Below are positions 25,104 to 34,230 of a stretch of DNA of 54,615 bases, in pieces. Under the pieces are notes generated by a model. That model worked only from the letters and a program-made list of their open reading frames with translations, did not search any database and was not told where the DNA came from. Each line of letters begins with the position of its first letter. Within the stretch, counting starts at the first letter, position 1. The stretch is taken from the NCBI GenBank assembly GCA_016213755.1, contig JACQZT010000223.1:1-54615 (forward strand). Direction: 5' to 3'. The stretch is from Acidobacteriota bacterium (GTDB taxonomy: Bacteria; Acidobacteriota; Terriglobia; Bryobacterales; Bryobacteraceae). A program made the translations under genes and the position numbers.

Positions 25104-25769
25104 ATGGCCAAAATCAGAATCATGCTGGCGGACGATCACACGCTGTTTCGCCAGGGCATCAAAACCTTGATCAACGCGGAAGCCGACATGGAAGTGGTCG
25201 GCGAGGCCGCCAACGGCGGCGACGCGGTGGATAAGGCGGCTGAAGTGCGGCCCGACGTGGTGCTGATGGACATCGGGATGCCGGGGCTGAGCAGCTTTGA
25301 AGCCACCCGTCAGATCCGCAAGAACCGTCCCGAAACCAAGGTCCTCATCCTGACCATGTACGACGACGAGGATTACCTGGTGGAAGGCATGGAAGTGGGC
25401 GCCAGCGGCTACGTCCTCAAGGACAGCCCCGCGACGCAACTGGTGGCGGCCGTGCGCGATGTCATGCGCGGCGGCAGCTACCTCAGTCCGCGCATGCTCT
25501 CGCAACTGGTGGACGACTTCCGCTCCCGCATCAAGTCGGCCAACCGCCAGCCGCGGTTCGCCACCCTGACCACGCGCGAGCGCGAAGTGCTCAAAGTGCT
25601 GGCCGAGGGCAATTCGGTCAAGGAAATCGCCTGCGACCTGAACCTGAGCGTCAAGACCGTCGAGGCGCACAAGTTCAACCTCATGCGCAAACTCGACATC
25701 CACAACAAGGCGCAACTGGTGCAGTACGCGATTCAGAAGAAGATCATCAAGATCCCTAACATGATCTGA
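25104..25769 (+). CDS. NarL/FixJ-type response regulator
   Basis: The 221-residue protein has a receiver domain (residues 4-120) with acidic pocket D10-D11, phosphoacceptor D56 (VLMDIGMP), a Thr in ILTMYD and the Lys in VLKDS. A LuxR-type helix-turn-helix follows (about 150-210; LTTREREVLKVLAEGNSVKE). It is the cognate partner of the adjacent sensor kinase and should act as a DNA-binding transcription regulator when phosphorylated. Its targets are not known; the ABC exporter operon just downstream converges on it. GAGGAAGAGG provides a ribosome-binding site. Confidence 0.93.
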   Translation: MAKIRIMLADDHTLFRQGIKTLINAEADMEVVGEAANGGDAVDKAAEVRPDVVLMDIGMPGLSSFEATRQIRKNRPETKVLILTMYDDEDYLVEGMEVGASGYVLKDSPATQLVAAVRDVMRGGSYLSPRMLSQLVDDFRSRIKSANRQPRFATLTTREREVLKVLAEGNSVKEIACDLNLSVKTVEAHKFNLMRKLDIHNKAQLVQYAIQKKIIKIPNMI

Positions 25770-25778
25770 CCGGCCGTC

Positions 25779-26927
25779 TCACTGAAACCGCACGTGCCGG
25801 GCCAGCAGCCAGGCCGCGGCGGCGGTTGCCACTCCGAAGGCCGCCAGGTGCGGCAGCACCGCCTGCGGATCGGAGCCGAAACTCATCAGTTTGTGCAGCG
25901 CATCCATGGCCCAGCCGGTGGGGAACGCCAGGGCCAGCTTCTGGGTCCAGGCGGGGGTGATTTCGATGGGCCACCAGCACCCGCCCAGCGCGGCCATCAG
26001 GTTGGTGGAGAGAACGCCGACGCCGATGGCCTGGCCTTCCACGCGGCTGAAGTTGCCCAGCAGCAGTCCGGCCACGGCCGCCAGCGCCGAATAGCCCAGC
26101 AGAACGGCCACCACCGCGCCCAGGTGCGGTCCCCAGTCGACGCGGAACAGGAGCGTTCCGGTCAGCATGGCAAACCCGACCTGGATCGCGCCCAGCGCCA
26201 TGCGGGAGCCCCATTTGCCCGCCACCACGGCCCCGCGCGCCATGGGCGCCGAGGCCAGCCGGCGCAGGATTCCCTGGTTGCGCTCCATGGTCAGGGTCAC
26301 CGAGCCGGAGGTGAACATCACCAGCATGATGAACATCACCAGGCTGCCGGGAACCGACTGCTGGAAGCCGCCGGGCGGGTTGTTGCGGACTCCCGCCGAT
26401 TCGACCGAAACCGTCACATTGCGGGGCCGGGCGGCCAGTTCGGTGAACCGCTCCGGCTTCGGTTCGCCCCCCTCCTTGGAAACCACCACCAGGTCGGCCA
26501 GCACGGAGTACACCGCGCGCCCCACTCGGATGCGGTCGTAATCGGCATCCAATCCTCCGCTGGATCGCTCCAGATTCACCTTCACGGCTTGCCCCTTGAG
26601 CACCGAGCCGGTGAAACCGACCGGCAGGCGCAGCCGCCGCTGGAATCCCGCTAGCTGATCCTCGGACTTGACCCGCACCACACGATAGTCGCGCTCTTCC
26701 AGCCGGCGCACCAACTGCTCGGCCAGAAAACCCGCATCCGCGGGCGCCAGGACCCCGACCGCCGGCTTCTCGGCCGGCCGCCGCGCGCCGCCGGTGACGG
26801 TGCCGATGAAATAGAAGAAAAACACCGGCATCACGAACGCCCACAGCCAGGTGACCTTGCTGCGAAACATCAGCCGAAAATCCATGCGCGCCAGAAACAG
26901 CGCGTCCCGAAGCATGTTCGCACTCAT
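25779..26927 (-). CDS. ABC-2 type exporter permease (second permease)
   Basis: From ATG 26927 there are 382 residues. One N-terminal membrane helix (WLWAFVMPVFFFYFIG) is followed by a large extracytoplasmic loop (about 50-180). Five or so C-terminal helices form the ABC-2 membrane domain (MFIMLVMFTSGSVTLTMER and LLGYSALAAVAGLLLG). The ATG overlaps the stop of the upstream permease gene (ATGA), indicating translational coupling. An in-frame start 54 nt earlier would lie inside that gene and is unlikely. It works with the permease and ATPase encoded upstream, and the cargo is unknown. Confidence 0.87.
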   Translation of the reverse strand: MSANMLRDALFLARMDFRLMFRSKVTWLWAFVMPVFFFYFIGTVTGGARRPAEKPAVGVLAPADAGFLAEQLVRRLEERDYRVVRVKSEDQLAGFQRRLRLPVGFTGSVLKGQAVKVNLERSSGGLDADYDRIRVGRAVYSVLADLVVVSKEGGEPKPERFTELAARPRNVTVSVESAGVRNNPPGGFQQSVPGSLVMFIMLVMFTSGSVTLTMERNQGILRRLASAPMARGAVVAGKWGSRMALGAIQVGFAMLTGTLLFRVDWGPHLGAVVAVLLGYSALAAVAGLLLGNFSRVEGQAIGVGVLSTNLMAALGGCWWPIEITPAWTQKLALAFPTGWAMDALHKLMSFGSDPQAVLPHLAAFGVATAAAAWLLARHVRFQ

Positions 26928-28159
26928 ACCGCGAACCTCCCGCGCAGCCGGGCGGAGGCGAGCAGGAAAAGGATCGCGCACGCCGCCAGCAGCAGACCGA
27001 ATTCCAGCCCGGCCGCGGCCGGTTCGACTGCCCCGTCCAGCAGCGCGCGGAACCGGGTTACCGCCCAGCCCACGGGCGAGCGGCGGCCGAGGGCGGCCAT
27101 CCAGGGGGGCATCATCTCAAACGGAAAGAACGCTCCTCCGATCATGGCGAACGGGAAAACGCAGAAATTCGCCAGCAGATTCGCGGCGCGTTCGCTGGCC
27201 ACGAAGGTTTGCAGCCAGAGCAGAAACAGGTACAACGCCGCGCCGGCGGCCACCGCCCAGGCCGCGGCCGGCAGGGGACGCTGGATCGTGAGGCCCAGCA
27301 ACCAGCGGGCGCACACCAGCCCGGCGGTCACCGGCAGGCACAAGACCAGGGCCACCGCCGCCAGCTTGCCCGCCAAGAAGCCGCGCACGGGCGCGGGTGT
27401 CGCCAGCAGCCGCCGCAAGGTGCGGCCGGCGCGCTCCTTCCAAATGTCGCCGCTCAGCCCCTGCGCCAGGAACAGCACCGACATGGCGAGCATGCTGGGA
27501 AAGAACAGCGCCGTGATGTTCGGTCCGCGCGGCTGGGCCGGTTCCTTCACTCCGCTTGCCAGCTCTATGAGCGGCGGATCGACGTATTTGCGAAGGCTCG
27601 CCCCCAGGCGGTTGAATTCGACGGCGGAATTCGCGATGGTGGCGTCGGAGAAGGAAGCCGCGCCGCCGGGCGGAGGTTGCGCGAAGAGCCGCAACTGATC
27701 GCCCGCCACGGCGTTCAGGTAGAAAGCCCCGTCGGCCAGAATCGAAACCGTCTCCCCGACGATTTGCGGCAGGATGCGCTGCGACGGGTTGGTCACCACC
27801 TGCAACCGGCACTTCCCGTTGAGCAGGATGGCGTCGCCAAACCCTTGGGGCACGATCAGCAGGGCGGAGGCATCCCCGCGCCGCATGCGCCGGCGTCCGG
27901 CGGCCTGCTCCACCTTCTCCACCAGGAACATCTTGCCCAGTTCGCCTTGCGAGAACAGCGACGGGATGGCGCGGCTGAGCAAGCTGCCGTCCTCGTCGGC
28001 GATGAGCAGCAAGCCGTGCGGCGTGGCCTCGCCGCCGCGGAAGATCACGATCATCATCACCGCGACAAACACCGGGATGCCGAGCCAGACCAGCATGGCG
28101 ACAGGCTCGCGGGCGATCCGTCTCAGGTCTTTGCGCGCAGTCGCCAGGAGGAAGCGCAT
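26924..28159 (-). CDS. ABC-2 type exporter permease (first permease)
   Basis: The 411-residue protein has the same layout as its downstream neighbour: one N-terminal helix (PVAMLVWLGIPVFVAVMMIV), a periplasmic-type loop (about 45-215), and about five C-terminal helices, including ALFFPSMLAMSVLFLAQGLS. This is the YhgE/YbhR-like class of ABC-2 exporters, which often move drugs or lipids. It begins 1 nt after the ATPase stop codon. The pair of permeases would form a heterodimer. Confidence 0.87.
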   Translation of the reverse strand: MRFLLATARKDLRRIAREPVAMLVWLGIPVFVAVMMIVIFRGGEATPHGLLLIADEDGSLLSRAIPSLFSQGELGKMFLVEKVEQAAGRRRMRRGDASALLIVPQGFGDAILLNGKCRLQVVTNPSQRILPQIVGETVSILADGAFYLNAVAGDQLRLFAQPPPGGAASFSDATIANSAVEFNRLGASLRKYVDPPLIELASGVKEPAQPRGPNITALFFPSMLAMSVLFLAQGLSGDIWKERAGRTLRRLLATPAPVRGFLAGKLAAVALVLCLPVTAGLVCARWLLGLTIQRPLPAAAWAVAAGAALYLFLLWLQTFVASERAANLLANFCVFPFAMIGGAFFPFEMMPPWMAALGRRSPVGWAVTRFRALLDGAVEPAAAGLEFGLLLAACAILFLLASARLRGRFAV

Positions 28160-28160
28160 G

Positions 28161-29090
28161 TTATTCCCGCAGTTCCTTCCCGGTGAGTTTGATGAACAGG
28201 CTTTCCAGGCTGGGCTGGCTGAGCGTGGTGTCGCGCACTTCGGCGCCGCCTTCGGCCAGCGCGGCGAAGATGGCCGGCAGCCGCCGCGACGCCTCGGCCA
28301 GGGAGAGCGTCAACTGGGCCGCTTCCACTTGCAGCAATTCCACATCGGTCAGCGCCTGTAACGCGGCGCGCACGCGTTCCGGCGCGAACTGGCCGCTGAA
28401 GCGCACCACCTCGCGCTCGGCCAGCAGCGCGCGCAACTCGGCCAGCGTCCCTTGGGCGATGATGCGCCCGCGGTCGATGATGGCGATCCGGTCGCAGAGG
28501 TTTTCGGCCTCTTCCATGTAATGCGTGGTGTAGAGGACGCACGTGCCGGCGCGCGCCTGGGCGCGCACCAGGTCCAGCAGCCGGACCCGGCTTTGCGGGT
28601 CCACGCCCACCGTCGGCTCGTCCAGCAGGAGGACTTTCGGCTGGTGCAGGATGCCGCAGGCGAAGTTCAGGCGGCGCTTCATGCCGCCGCTGAAGCGCCG
28701 CACCGGCTCGCGAGAGCGGTCGGCCAGCCCGGTGAGGTCCAGAACCTCCTGGGTGCGCTGTCGCAGCGCCGCGCCGCGCAGGCCCTGCGCGCCGCCCCAG
28801 TACTCGAAGTTCTCGCGCGCCGTCAGATCCTCATACAGCGCGACCTCCTGCGGGACCACACCCAGCGCGCGCCGCGCCTCGGCGCCGTCGCGCGCCACGT
28901 CCCGCCCCGCCACGCGCACATGGCCCGAGGTGGGGGTCAATAATCCGCTAATGCAGGAAATGGTGGTGGTTTTGCCGGCGCCGTTGGGCCCCAGCAGCCC
29001 GTAGATCTCGCCCGGACGGGCGGTGAAACTCACCCCGTCCACGGCCGCCAACTCGCCAAAGACCTTACGCAGGTTCTCGACTTCGATCAT
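28161..29090 (-). CDS. ABC transporter ATP-binding protein
   Basis: This 309-residue ATPase has Walker A GPNGAGKTT, signature FSGGMKRRL (an F in place of L), Walker B VLLLDEPTVGVD and the switch His in YTTHYMEEAE. About 80 residues of C-terminal extension follow the ATPase core, as in DrrA-like or NatA-like exporters. It is the first gene of a three-gene operon with two permeases. The start is ATG 29090. It is probably an antibiotic-, polysaccharide- or lipid-export system; the substrate is unassigned. Confidence 0.94.
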   Translation of the reverse strand: MIEVENLRKVFGELAAVDGVSFTARPGEIYGLLGPNGAGKTTTISCISGLLTPTSGHVRVAGRDVARDGAEARRALGVVPQEVALYEDLTARENFEYWGGAQGLRGAALRQRTQEVLDLTGLADRSREPVRRFSGGMKRRLNFACGILHQPKVLLLDEPTVGVDPQSRVRLLDLVRAQARAGTCVLYTTHYMEEAENLCDRIAIIDRGRIIAQGTLAELRALLAEREVVRFSGQFAPERVRAALQALTDVELLQVEAAQLTLSLAEASRRLPAIFAALAEGGAEVRDTTLSQPSLESLFIKLTGKELRE

Positions 29091-29126
29091 GGTCTTGTAA
29101 GTATACGCAGCACGGCAGGATCAGGT

Positions 29127-30698
29127 TCAATCCGCCGAGCCCAGGGCCAGCAGCGCCTCGCGCAGCCGGGCGTGTCTCTGCATCCGGCGCAGGTAGACCG
29201 CCTCGTCGCGGCCGGTCTTGGCGCGCAGGATGCCATCTAGCGCGGTCTTGTCGGCCGCCGGCCAGCGTGCCAGGCCCGGAATCAAAGAGACAACCAGCGC
29301 CAGCCCCTCGCCTCGAACCCGCCGCCGCCGGCGGTTCACCGCCAGCCCCAGGTTGCGCACCGCGAAGCGGTCCCAGTCGCCGCGCGGCACGCCGGGCGAC
29401 TCGTAGATCATGGAGCCAGCCGCCAGGCGGCGCAGGATGTGCGGCGGCGTCCGGTAGCCGGGCCGCGACTTCACTTTACGCTCCTCCGTCTCCATCAGCC
29501 GCGCGATTTCGGGTTCCACCGGCCGGAAGCCCAGTTTGCGGTAAAACCAGAAAGCGCCGGAATCGATCGCTTCTTCGTTTTCGTGCCCGATCTGGTAGGG
29601 GTCGATGGAGAAGCAGGTCACCCCGGCCACCTGCCGCAGCAGGCGCAGCAGCCGGGCGTAGAGCCAGGCGGTTTCGCCCTCGCGGAAGGTGTAGTAGAGG
29701 TTGAAGCCCACCTCCATGCGCTCGATGAAGGAGAGTCCTTCGACGTAGCCCACCGGGACGCCGTTTTTGAACATCATGCCGGCGTGATAGGCCCGCAGGG
29801 GCAGGCGGCGCGCCGGGGGCACGCCCCATAAGTAGATTTCGACTCCCCGCTCCGACGGTGCGCGCCAGACGGCGGCCGGGTCGCCGTGGGTGAAACCGAG
29901 CAGCTCGCGATAGCGCACGGCGGAGGTGTCGCGAGTGAGCGCCAGCAGAGTCTCGCCCTCGGCCCGCGACAGGCCGGTGAGCGGCAGCGGCGGGGCCGTG
30001 ACCTCGGCGTCGAGCGAGATGTCGCTGCGCTTGAGCAGAGGCGCGGTGTGGCAGTAAATCTCGGGCGCCGGGAGGCGGGTCTTGGTGCGGGTGGACGGGC
30101 CGGATCCCAGGCGCCAGCGCAGGGGCAGTTCCATCGAGTCGTAGACTTCGGCCTTCCGCTCGTAGGGCAGGGAAGAGCGCTCCAACTGGCGGATGAGCCA
30201 GGCCAGGTTGCCGCCGGCGGCCTCGAGCCACTCGGTGTAGGGCGGATGCGCCTCCACCAGCGAGTCTTCCGCCAGCAGGGGGACAAAGCGCGGCAGGGCC
30301 GAGCCCAGCCGGGCCTCCCGCTCGTGGCGTTCCCAGTCGATTTCAATCTCGCCGGGGTGGGCCTGCGCCAGCCAGCGCGCCACCGGGTAGGTAAAGATGG
30401 CCGACAGGGACGTGCCCGCGATGCCGGAGACCTCGGGTTCTTCCAGGGCCTCGCGCTCGGAGTCCGCCAGCGCCTCGACCCGCCGCGCGAAGCCGCCGAG
30501 CAGCCGCTCGGTGAGTTCCACTACCCGCGGGCTGTGCGGATAGGCGCGCAGAAACAGCAGGGTTTCGTGAAAGGCGATGAGCGTCGCGGCATCCGCGATG
30601 GGGCTCGCATCGGCCTGTTCGAGCAAGTTTTCCACTTGCGTGGCCGCCGGCGGAGTGAAAACGGTCCGCAGCCGGCTGAGTTCCTCGATCCATCCCAT
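29127..30698 (-). CDS. protein of unknown function with GNAT-like C-terminal half
   Basis: From ATG 30698 there are 523 residues. The N-terminal half (about 1-240) is helical with many charged residues and no recognised family. The second half has GNAT-like features: VGYVEGLSFIERMEVGFNLY followed by a helix, then a strand and FWFYRKLGFRPVEPE, which resembles the end of an acetyltransferase fold. The classic Q/R-x-x-G-x-G/A acetyl-CoA loop was not identified, so activity is uncertain. It is divergent from the J-like gene, with 52 nt between starts, and 36 nt upstream of the ABC operon on the same strand. Confidence 0.65.
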   Translation of the reverse strand: MGWIEELSRLRTVFTPPAATQVENLLEQADASPIADAATLIAFHETLLFLRAYPHSPRVVELTERLLGGFARRVEALADSEREALEEPEVSGIAGTSLSAIFTYPVARWLAQAHPGEIEIDWERHEREARLGSALPRFVPLLAEDSLVEAHPPYTEWLEAAGGNLAWLIRQLERSSLPYERKAEVYDSMELPLRWRLGSGPSTRTKTRLPAPEIYCHTAPLLKRSDISLDAEVTAPPLPLTGLSRAEGETLLALTRDTSAVRYRELLGFTHGDPAAVWRAPSERGVEIYLWGVPPARRLPLRAYHAGMMFKNGVPVGYVEGLSFIERMEVGFNLYYTFREGETAWLYARLLRLLRQVAGVTCFSIDPYQIGHENEEAIDSGAFWFYRKLGFRPVEPEIARLMETEERKVKSRPGYRTPPHILRRLAAGSMIYESPGVPRGDWDRFAVRNLGLAVNRRRRRVRGEGLALVVSLIPGLARWPAADKTALDGILRAKTGRDEAVYLRRMQRHARLREALLALGSAD

Positions 30699-30750
30699 GT
30701 TTAGAGTGTAGCCGTGCTCGCTCCCTGCCGATAGACAGTTGATAGCGATT

Positions 30751-31314
30751 ATGAGCACTCCACGGGCAGGGAAGTTCCAAGACCACTACGAAGTCCTGGG
30801 GGTCGAACCCAAGGCCGATAGCGAGACCATTCACCGCGCCTACCAGGCCCTGGCCCTGAAGTACCACGCCAACAACAAGCAAACCGCCGACAAGGCCAAG
30901 TTCGACTCGGTCACCCAGGCCTGCGAGGTGCTGTCGGATCCAGTCACACGCCGGGTGTTCGACTCGGTTCGCGGCGGCCCCGAGCAGCCATCGGCGCCCG
31001 AGTTCAGCGGCGCGCGCTTCTTCGATTCGGTGCGCCGCGAGGAAGGCCGCCGGCACGCGATCCTGTGCGTGCTTTACGACCGCCGCCAGCAGAACTCTTT
31101 TGTGCCCAGTCTGTCCATGCGCCACCTGGAGGGTATGCTGAAGGTTTCCTCCGAGGAGCTGAACTTCACCATCTGGTATCTGAAGCAGCGAGGCTACGTG
31201 ATTAGCGACGACCGCAGCAGCCTGCAAATCACCGTCGAGGGGATGAAGTTCCTGGAAGATCACCTGCCCTCATTCGAGGATATCGCCCCGTTCCTGAAGG
31301 GCGAGGCTGAGTAG
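30751..31314 (+). CDS. J-domain-like protein lacking HPD, with C-terminal helical/winged-helix part
   Basis: The 187-residue product begins with a J-domain (residues about 11-75: DHYEVLGVEPKADSETIHRA, helix II ALALKYH). The loop that should be His-Pro-Asp reads His-Ala-Asn (H39-A40-N41) followed by NKQT. HPD is needed to stimulate Hsp70 ATPase, so it is probably not a working DnaK cochaperone. The C-terminus (about 95-187; LEGMLKVSSEELNFTIWYLK followed by RGYVISDDRSSLQIT) looks like a winged-helix fold, as found in DNA- or protein-binding adaptors. ATG 30751 is chosen over the upstream TTG 30739. Confidence 0.75.
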   Translation: MSTPRAGKFQDHYEVLGVEPKADSETIHRAYQALALKYHANNKQTADKAKFDSVTQACEVLSDPVTRRVFDSVRGGPEQPSAPEFSGARFFDSVRREEGRRHAILCVLYDRRQQNSFVPSLSMRHLEGMLKVSSEELNFTIWYLKQRGYVISDDRSSLQITVEGMKFLEDHLPSFEDIAPFLKGEAE

Positions 31315-31342
31315 GGCGGTTGTTTAGTTGACGTTTGGAAAA

Positions 31343-31699
31343 CTATTGGGCGTCGTCTTCATTGGGCGTCCCGAAGCTCCTGTGGAATCCAACCAGCGTG
31401 AGAGTTCCCGGTTTGGCGTCTTTGAGGGCGGCCAGAATCCCCGGGATGTTCATCTTTACGTCGGGCCAGTTCCCGTGACTGAGAATGACGATTCCGATGC
31501 GCCGGTGCGAGAGGTTCTGTTCGTGTTGAAACCCCTTGTCCGCAGTCAGAAGGATGTCGAACCCCGCCTCGTCAGCGGCCTCCAAGAGTCTGCCGTTCGT
31601 CAGGCGATTCCACCCTTGTTCCGCGGTCGTCACTACTACGTGGGTCAGCAAGGAGCGGTGAAGGGGGACCGGAACGTTGTGATCAAACAGAATTCGCAT
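31343..31699 (-). CDS. DUF5615 PIN-like toxin
   Basis: The 118-residue protein has the DUF5615/Mut7-C-like signature: an N-terminal MRILFDHNVP with the first acidic residue, and ILLTADKGFQHEQ with the second acidic cluster. Such PIN-like domains are likely ribonucleases and are usually encoded with a DUF433 partner. It overlaps the upstream DUF433 gene by 17 nt in a -1-type arrangement, so translation is coupled. A VapC-like toxin function is inferred from family and context. Confidence 0.85.
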   Translation of the reverse strand: MRILFDHNVPVPLHRSLLTHVVVTTAEQGWNRLTNGRLLEAADEAGFDILLTADKGFQHEQNLSHRRIGIVILSHGNWPDVKMNIPGILAALKDAKPGTLTLVGFHRSFGTPNEDDAQ

Positions 31700-31919
31700 G
31701 CTCGGGTTCTTGCAGACTGTCAGCGACGAAGCTGACTACCTGTTCGATCTGCTCTCGTGTGACGCCGCCGTACCATTCGACGACGTCTGCGATGGTAGCA
31801 CCCCTGGCGAGACATTCGAACACGATGGAGATGGGCAGCCGTGTGTTTCGGAATACCCACGCTCCGTGAACCCGCTGGGGTTCCGATTCGACGACCGGGC
31901 ATCGGGACCAATCCACCAT
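31683..31919 (-). CDS. DUF433 antitoxin-like protein
   Basis: The 78-residue DUF433 protein contains the family core GAWVFRNTRLPISIVFECLA, followed by a helix-turn-helix region (ATIADVVEWYGGVTREQIEQ) used for DNA binding. It is the first gene of the pair and presumably represses it. A TATAGT (31931-31926) lies 6 nt before the ATG, suggesting a leaderless transcript. A decayed paralog lies at 38098-38265 on the far side of the glycan operon. Confidence 0.87.
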   Translation of the reverse strand: MVDWSRCPVVESEPQRVHGAWVFRNTRLPISIVFECLARGATIADVVEWYGGVTREQIEQVVSFVADSLQEPEHANSV

Positions 31920-32252
31920 ACCTACACTATACGCCCTCTTGTTGGGTCCGTTAAGAACGGACTTTTCGAGAAAACGCCCATTTTACGGTCGCTTTAAGCG
32001 TACGACACCGAGTGCGCAGAGATTATCCGCCGACCTGCACGAAGACCCTTCTCTGAGAAAAGCCGCCGTTGACCGGCTTCTCCGCGATGTGATCCATGCC
32101 GACGGCAGCCCGCTCGTCCACAACGGGTCCGAACAGGAGCAACGCTCCTTCGACTCAACCTGCCGCAAGCTACACCGCTTCCTCACTCAAACCCAGCGCT
32201 GAGCCCGCCAGTCCCCCGCGAATTTTTCCGAGGAGGCGAAGAATTGTCATCC
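31920..32252. other. 333-bp region without a confirmed gene
   Basis: It holds the leaderless promoter of the DUF433 gene. A plus-strand open frame ends at 32202 and has a protein-like stretch, RLSADLHEDPSLRKAAVDRL, but no convincing start; it may be the remnant of a gene. The rest shows no features. Confidence 0.45.
31926..31931 (-). promoter_or_regulatory. TATAGT -10 element of the DUF433/DUF5615 pair
   Basis: On the minus strand TATAGT, then GTAGGT, then ATG 31919. The same hexamer and spacing occur before the decayed copy at 38265. Confidence 0.55.
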
Positions 32253-33188
32253 TCAAATCGCCGATCTGCTGTGTTGCAGACAGAGAGCGACCAGATCGGA
32301 CACATTCGCCTCGCCCACACACATGACCGTATCCGCGCCGCCCCAATAGATCTTTATCGTTCCATCGGGTTCCGCGACGGCGCCACACGTGAAGACAACG
32401 TTGTGGACATAGCCGGTTATCTCCCAGGGGTCTTCCGGCTGGAGGATCCAAGAGTCGCTTACCCCTAAGACCTTTGCCGGATTCCGCAGGTCGTGAAGCG
32501 CAACCCCCAACCGGTAGACGGATCCATCCATCGTTCGGAACACTCCGTGGTAGATGGACAGCCATCCATGGTCCGTTTTGATTGGTGGCGCGCCGGGACC
32601 GACCTTCATTTCGTCCCAGTGATACGGTGCAGGCTTCATGACGAGCTGGGACTCGCCCCAAAAACGCAGATCTGGAGAGTAGGAGATCCAGATCGACCAG
32701 GGAGCGATTTCCGAATGCGGACGGTCAAGCCGGGCATAGAGTCCCTCGAACTTCTCGGGGAAGATCACCGCGTTCCGGTAATCCGCTTGCGTGATGAGGG
32801 AGACCTTTTCCACCTGACCGAAATCCTTCGTTTTCGCCAGAGCGATCCGCACACCACTTCGCGAGTAGGCGCTGTAGGTGATGATGTACTCCCCTTCCAG
32901 GCGCGTTACGCGTGGGTCCTCGACGCCGAACTCCTCGCAGGCGGCGAAAGGGCCGTCGCGCGCGGGGATGAGAAAGGGCTCCGGATCGGCGGTGAAGTGG
33001 AATCCGTCGGGACTCCGCGCCAACCCAATGATCGACCGTCCTGTGCGCAGATGGGAGCGGAAGAGCATGATGTATTCGTTCCCATGCTTCACCACCGCCG
33101 CGTTGTGAACGGTTTCCACTGGGTAAGGGATCTCAGCCTTGGTGAGGATGGGGTTGCGCGGGTATCGCCTGACGATGTCGGGTTTCAT
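32253..33188 (-). CDS. GH130-family mannoside phosphorylase-like protein
   Basis: The 311-residue five-bladed-propeller-type protein carries GH130 hallmarks: NPILTKAEIPYP near the start, VHNAAVV, the general-acid Asp in FGVEDPRVT, YSPDLRFWGES, and HGWLSIYHGV. GH130 enzymes cleave beta-mannosides by phosphorolysis, giving mannose 1-phosphate, or by hydrolysis in some clades. ATG 33188 overlaps the stop of the upstream GT4 gene by 4 nt (ATGA). It is the last of four genes in the glycan operon. The direction (synthesis or degradation) is not visible from sequence. Confidence 0.87.
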   Translation of the reverse strand: MKPDIVRRYPRNPILTKAEIPYPVETVHNAAVVKHGNEYIMLFRSHLRTGRSIIGLARSPDGFHFTADPEPFLIPARDGPFAACEEFGVEDPRVTRLEGEYIITYSAYSRSGVRIALAKTKDFGQVEKVSLITQADYRNAVIFPEKFEGLYARLDRPHSEIAPWSIWISYSPDLRFWGESQLVMKPAPYHWDEMKVGPGAPPIKTDHGWLSIYHGVFRTMDGSVYRLGVALHDLRNPAKVLGVSDSWILQPEDPWEITGYVHNVVFTCGAVAEPDGTIKIYWGGADTVMCVGEANVSDLVALCLQHSRSAI

Positions 33189-34225
33189 GATCGCCTCTTC
33201 GCTTCCAGCTTGAAAATTGTGTCGTAGACCCGTTCGTATGCCTCCACCATCGTGTCGATGGAAAAACACCTTTGGACGCGTTTGCGGCAGGCGCTATGAT
33301 CGATTTCGCGAAGCCGTTGCAGGGCATGGGCCGCTTCCTCGACGCTGTTGACCAGGAATCCGGTCTGTCCGTCTTCGATCACTTCCCGGCAGGAGCCCAG
33401 GTCCATCGCGATCACGGGCACGCCCGCGGCATTGGCTTCCGCTAAGACAAGTCCGAATCGCTCCGGGATGGTGTTCAGGTGGAGCAGCGCTCGGGCTCGG
33501 GCGAACAATTCGTTTTTGCCCGTTACGCCGACCGGTCCGACATAACGGACTTGCCGATTATCGAGGTGAGGCTTCACCCGCTCGCGGAAGTACTCTTCAT
33601 CCTGGATAATTCCCGCGATGAGGAGCGGCAGCCCGCTCAGGCGGGCAACCTCGATCGCCAGATGAACGCCTTTGTCCGGGTGAATTCGCCCGAGGAAAAT
33701 CAGATCGTCACCCGGCGATTCCCGAAGCGGATACAACGAGAGATCGATCCCGTTGTACACTGTCGCCAGGTAATTCAGCCCCGCCACGCGATCGGAGTCG
33801 CTGACGGAAACAAAGTATCCATCGCGATACTTCCGATAGACCGCCATGATTTGGGGAGACGAGAATCCGTGGATCGTCGTCAGGACCGGCGTCCCGACCA
33901 GCCGGCTGTAAGTCAACGCCATGAAATCGTAGTGGCTGTGGATGAGGTCAAACTCGGCCGCGTGCTCGAATGCCTCGGAGATGTGAAGGTATTCGACTAC
34001 TTTGGGATCGACGGCCGAATCCTCTTCGTATCCCTTATCCACCACGGCATGCAGGTGAGCGCGGGTTACGGAATCCCCGCTGGCAAACAGCGTCACATCC
34101 CAGCCGCGGGCGACGAGTCCCTCAGTGATGTTGCTGGCGACCGTCTCCCAAGCGCCATACTGCCGCGGGGGAGTTCTCCATGCCACCGGCGATAAGACCG
34201 CTATTCTTTTGTGGGGAGTCCTCAT
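33185..34225 (-). CDS. GT4-family glycosyltransferase
   Basis: This 346-residue GT-B enzyme starts RIAVLSPVAWRTPPRQYGAW, typical of the GT4 group that begins with a substrate loop and is found beside GH130 genes. The N-terminal Rossmann domain spans about 1-165. The C-terminal nucleotide-sugar domain has FLGRIHPDKGV and the E-x7-E motif in PERFGLVLAEANAAGVPVIA. The donor is probably GDP-mannose or UDP-glucose, but this is not readable. It lies 5 nt after the second GH130 gene and overlaps the next gene, so it is part of a tight operon. Confidence 0.9.
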   Translation of the reverse strand: MRTPHKRIAVLSPVAWRTPPRQYGAWETVASNITEGLVARGWDVTLFASGDSVTRAHLHAVVDKGYEEDSAVDPKVVEYLHISEAFEHAAEFDLIHSHYDFMALTYSRLVGTPVLTTIHGFSSPQIMAVYRKYRDGYFVSVSDSDRVAGLNYLATVYNGIDLSLYPLRESPGDDLIFLGRIHPDKGVHLAIEVARLSGLPLLIAGIIQDEEYFRERVKPHLDNRQVRYVGPVGVTGKNELFARARALLHLNTIPERFGLVLAEANAAGVPVIAMDLGSCREVIEDGQTGFLVNSVEEAAHALQRLREIDHSACRKRVQRCFSIDTMVEAYERVYDTIFKLEAKRRS

Positions 34226-34230
34226 GGCGG

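Noticed and set aside
23613-25715. A 700-codon minus-strand frame across the sensor kinase and regulator genes
   Set aside because: Antisense shadow; both plus-strand genes have intact motifs.
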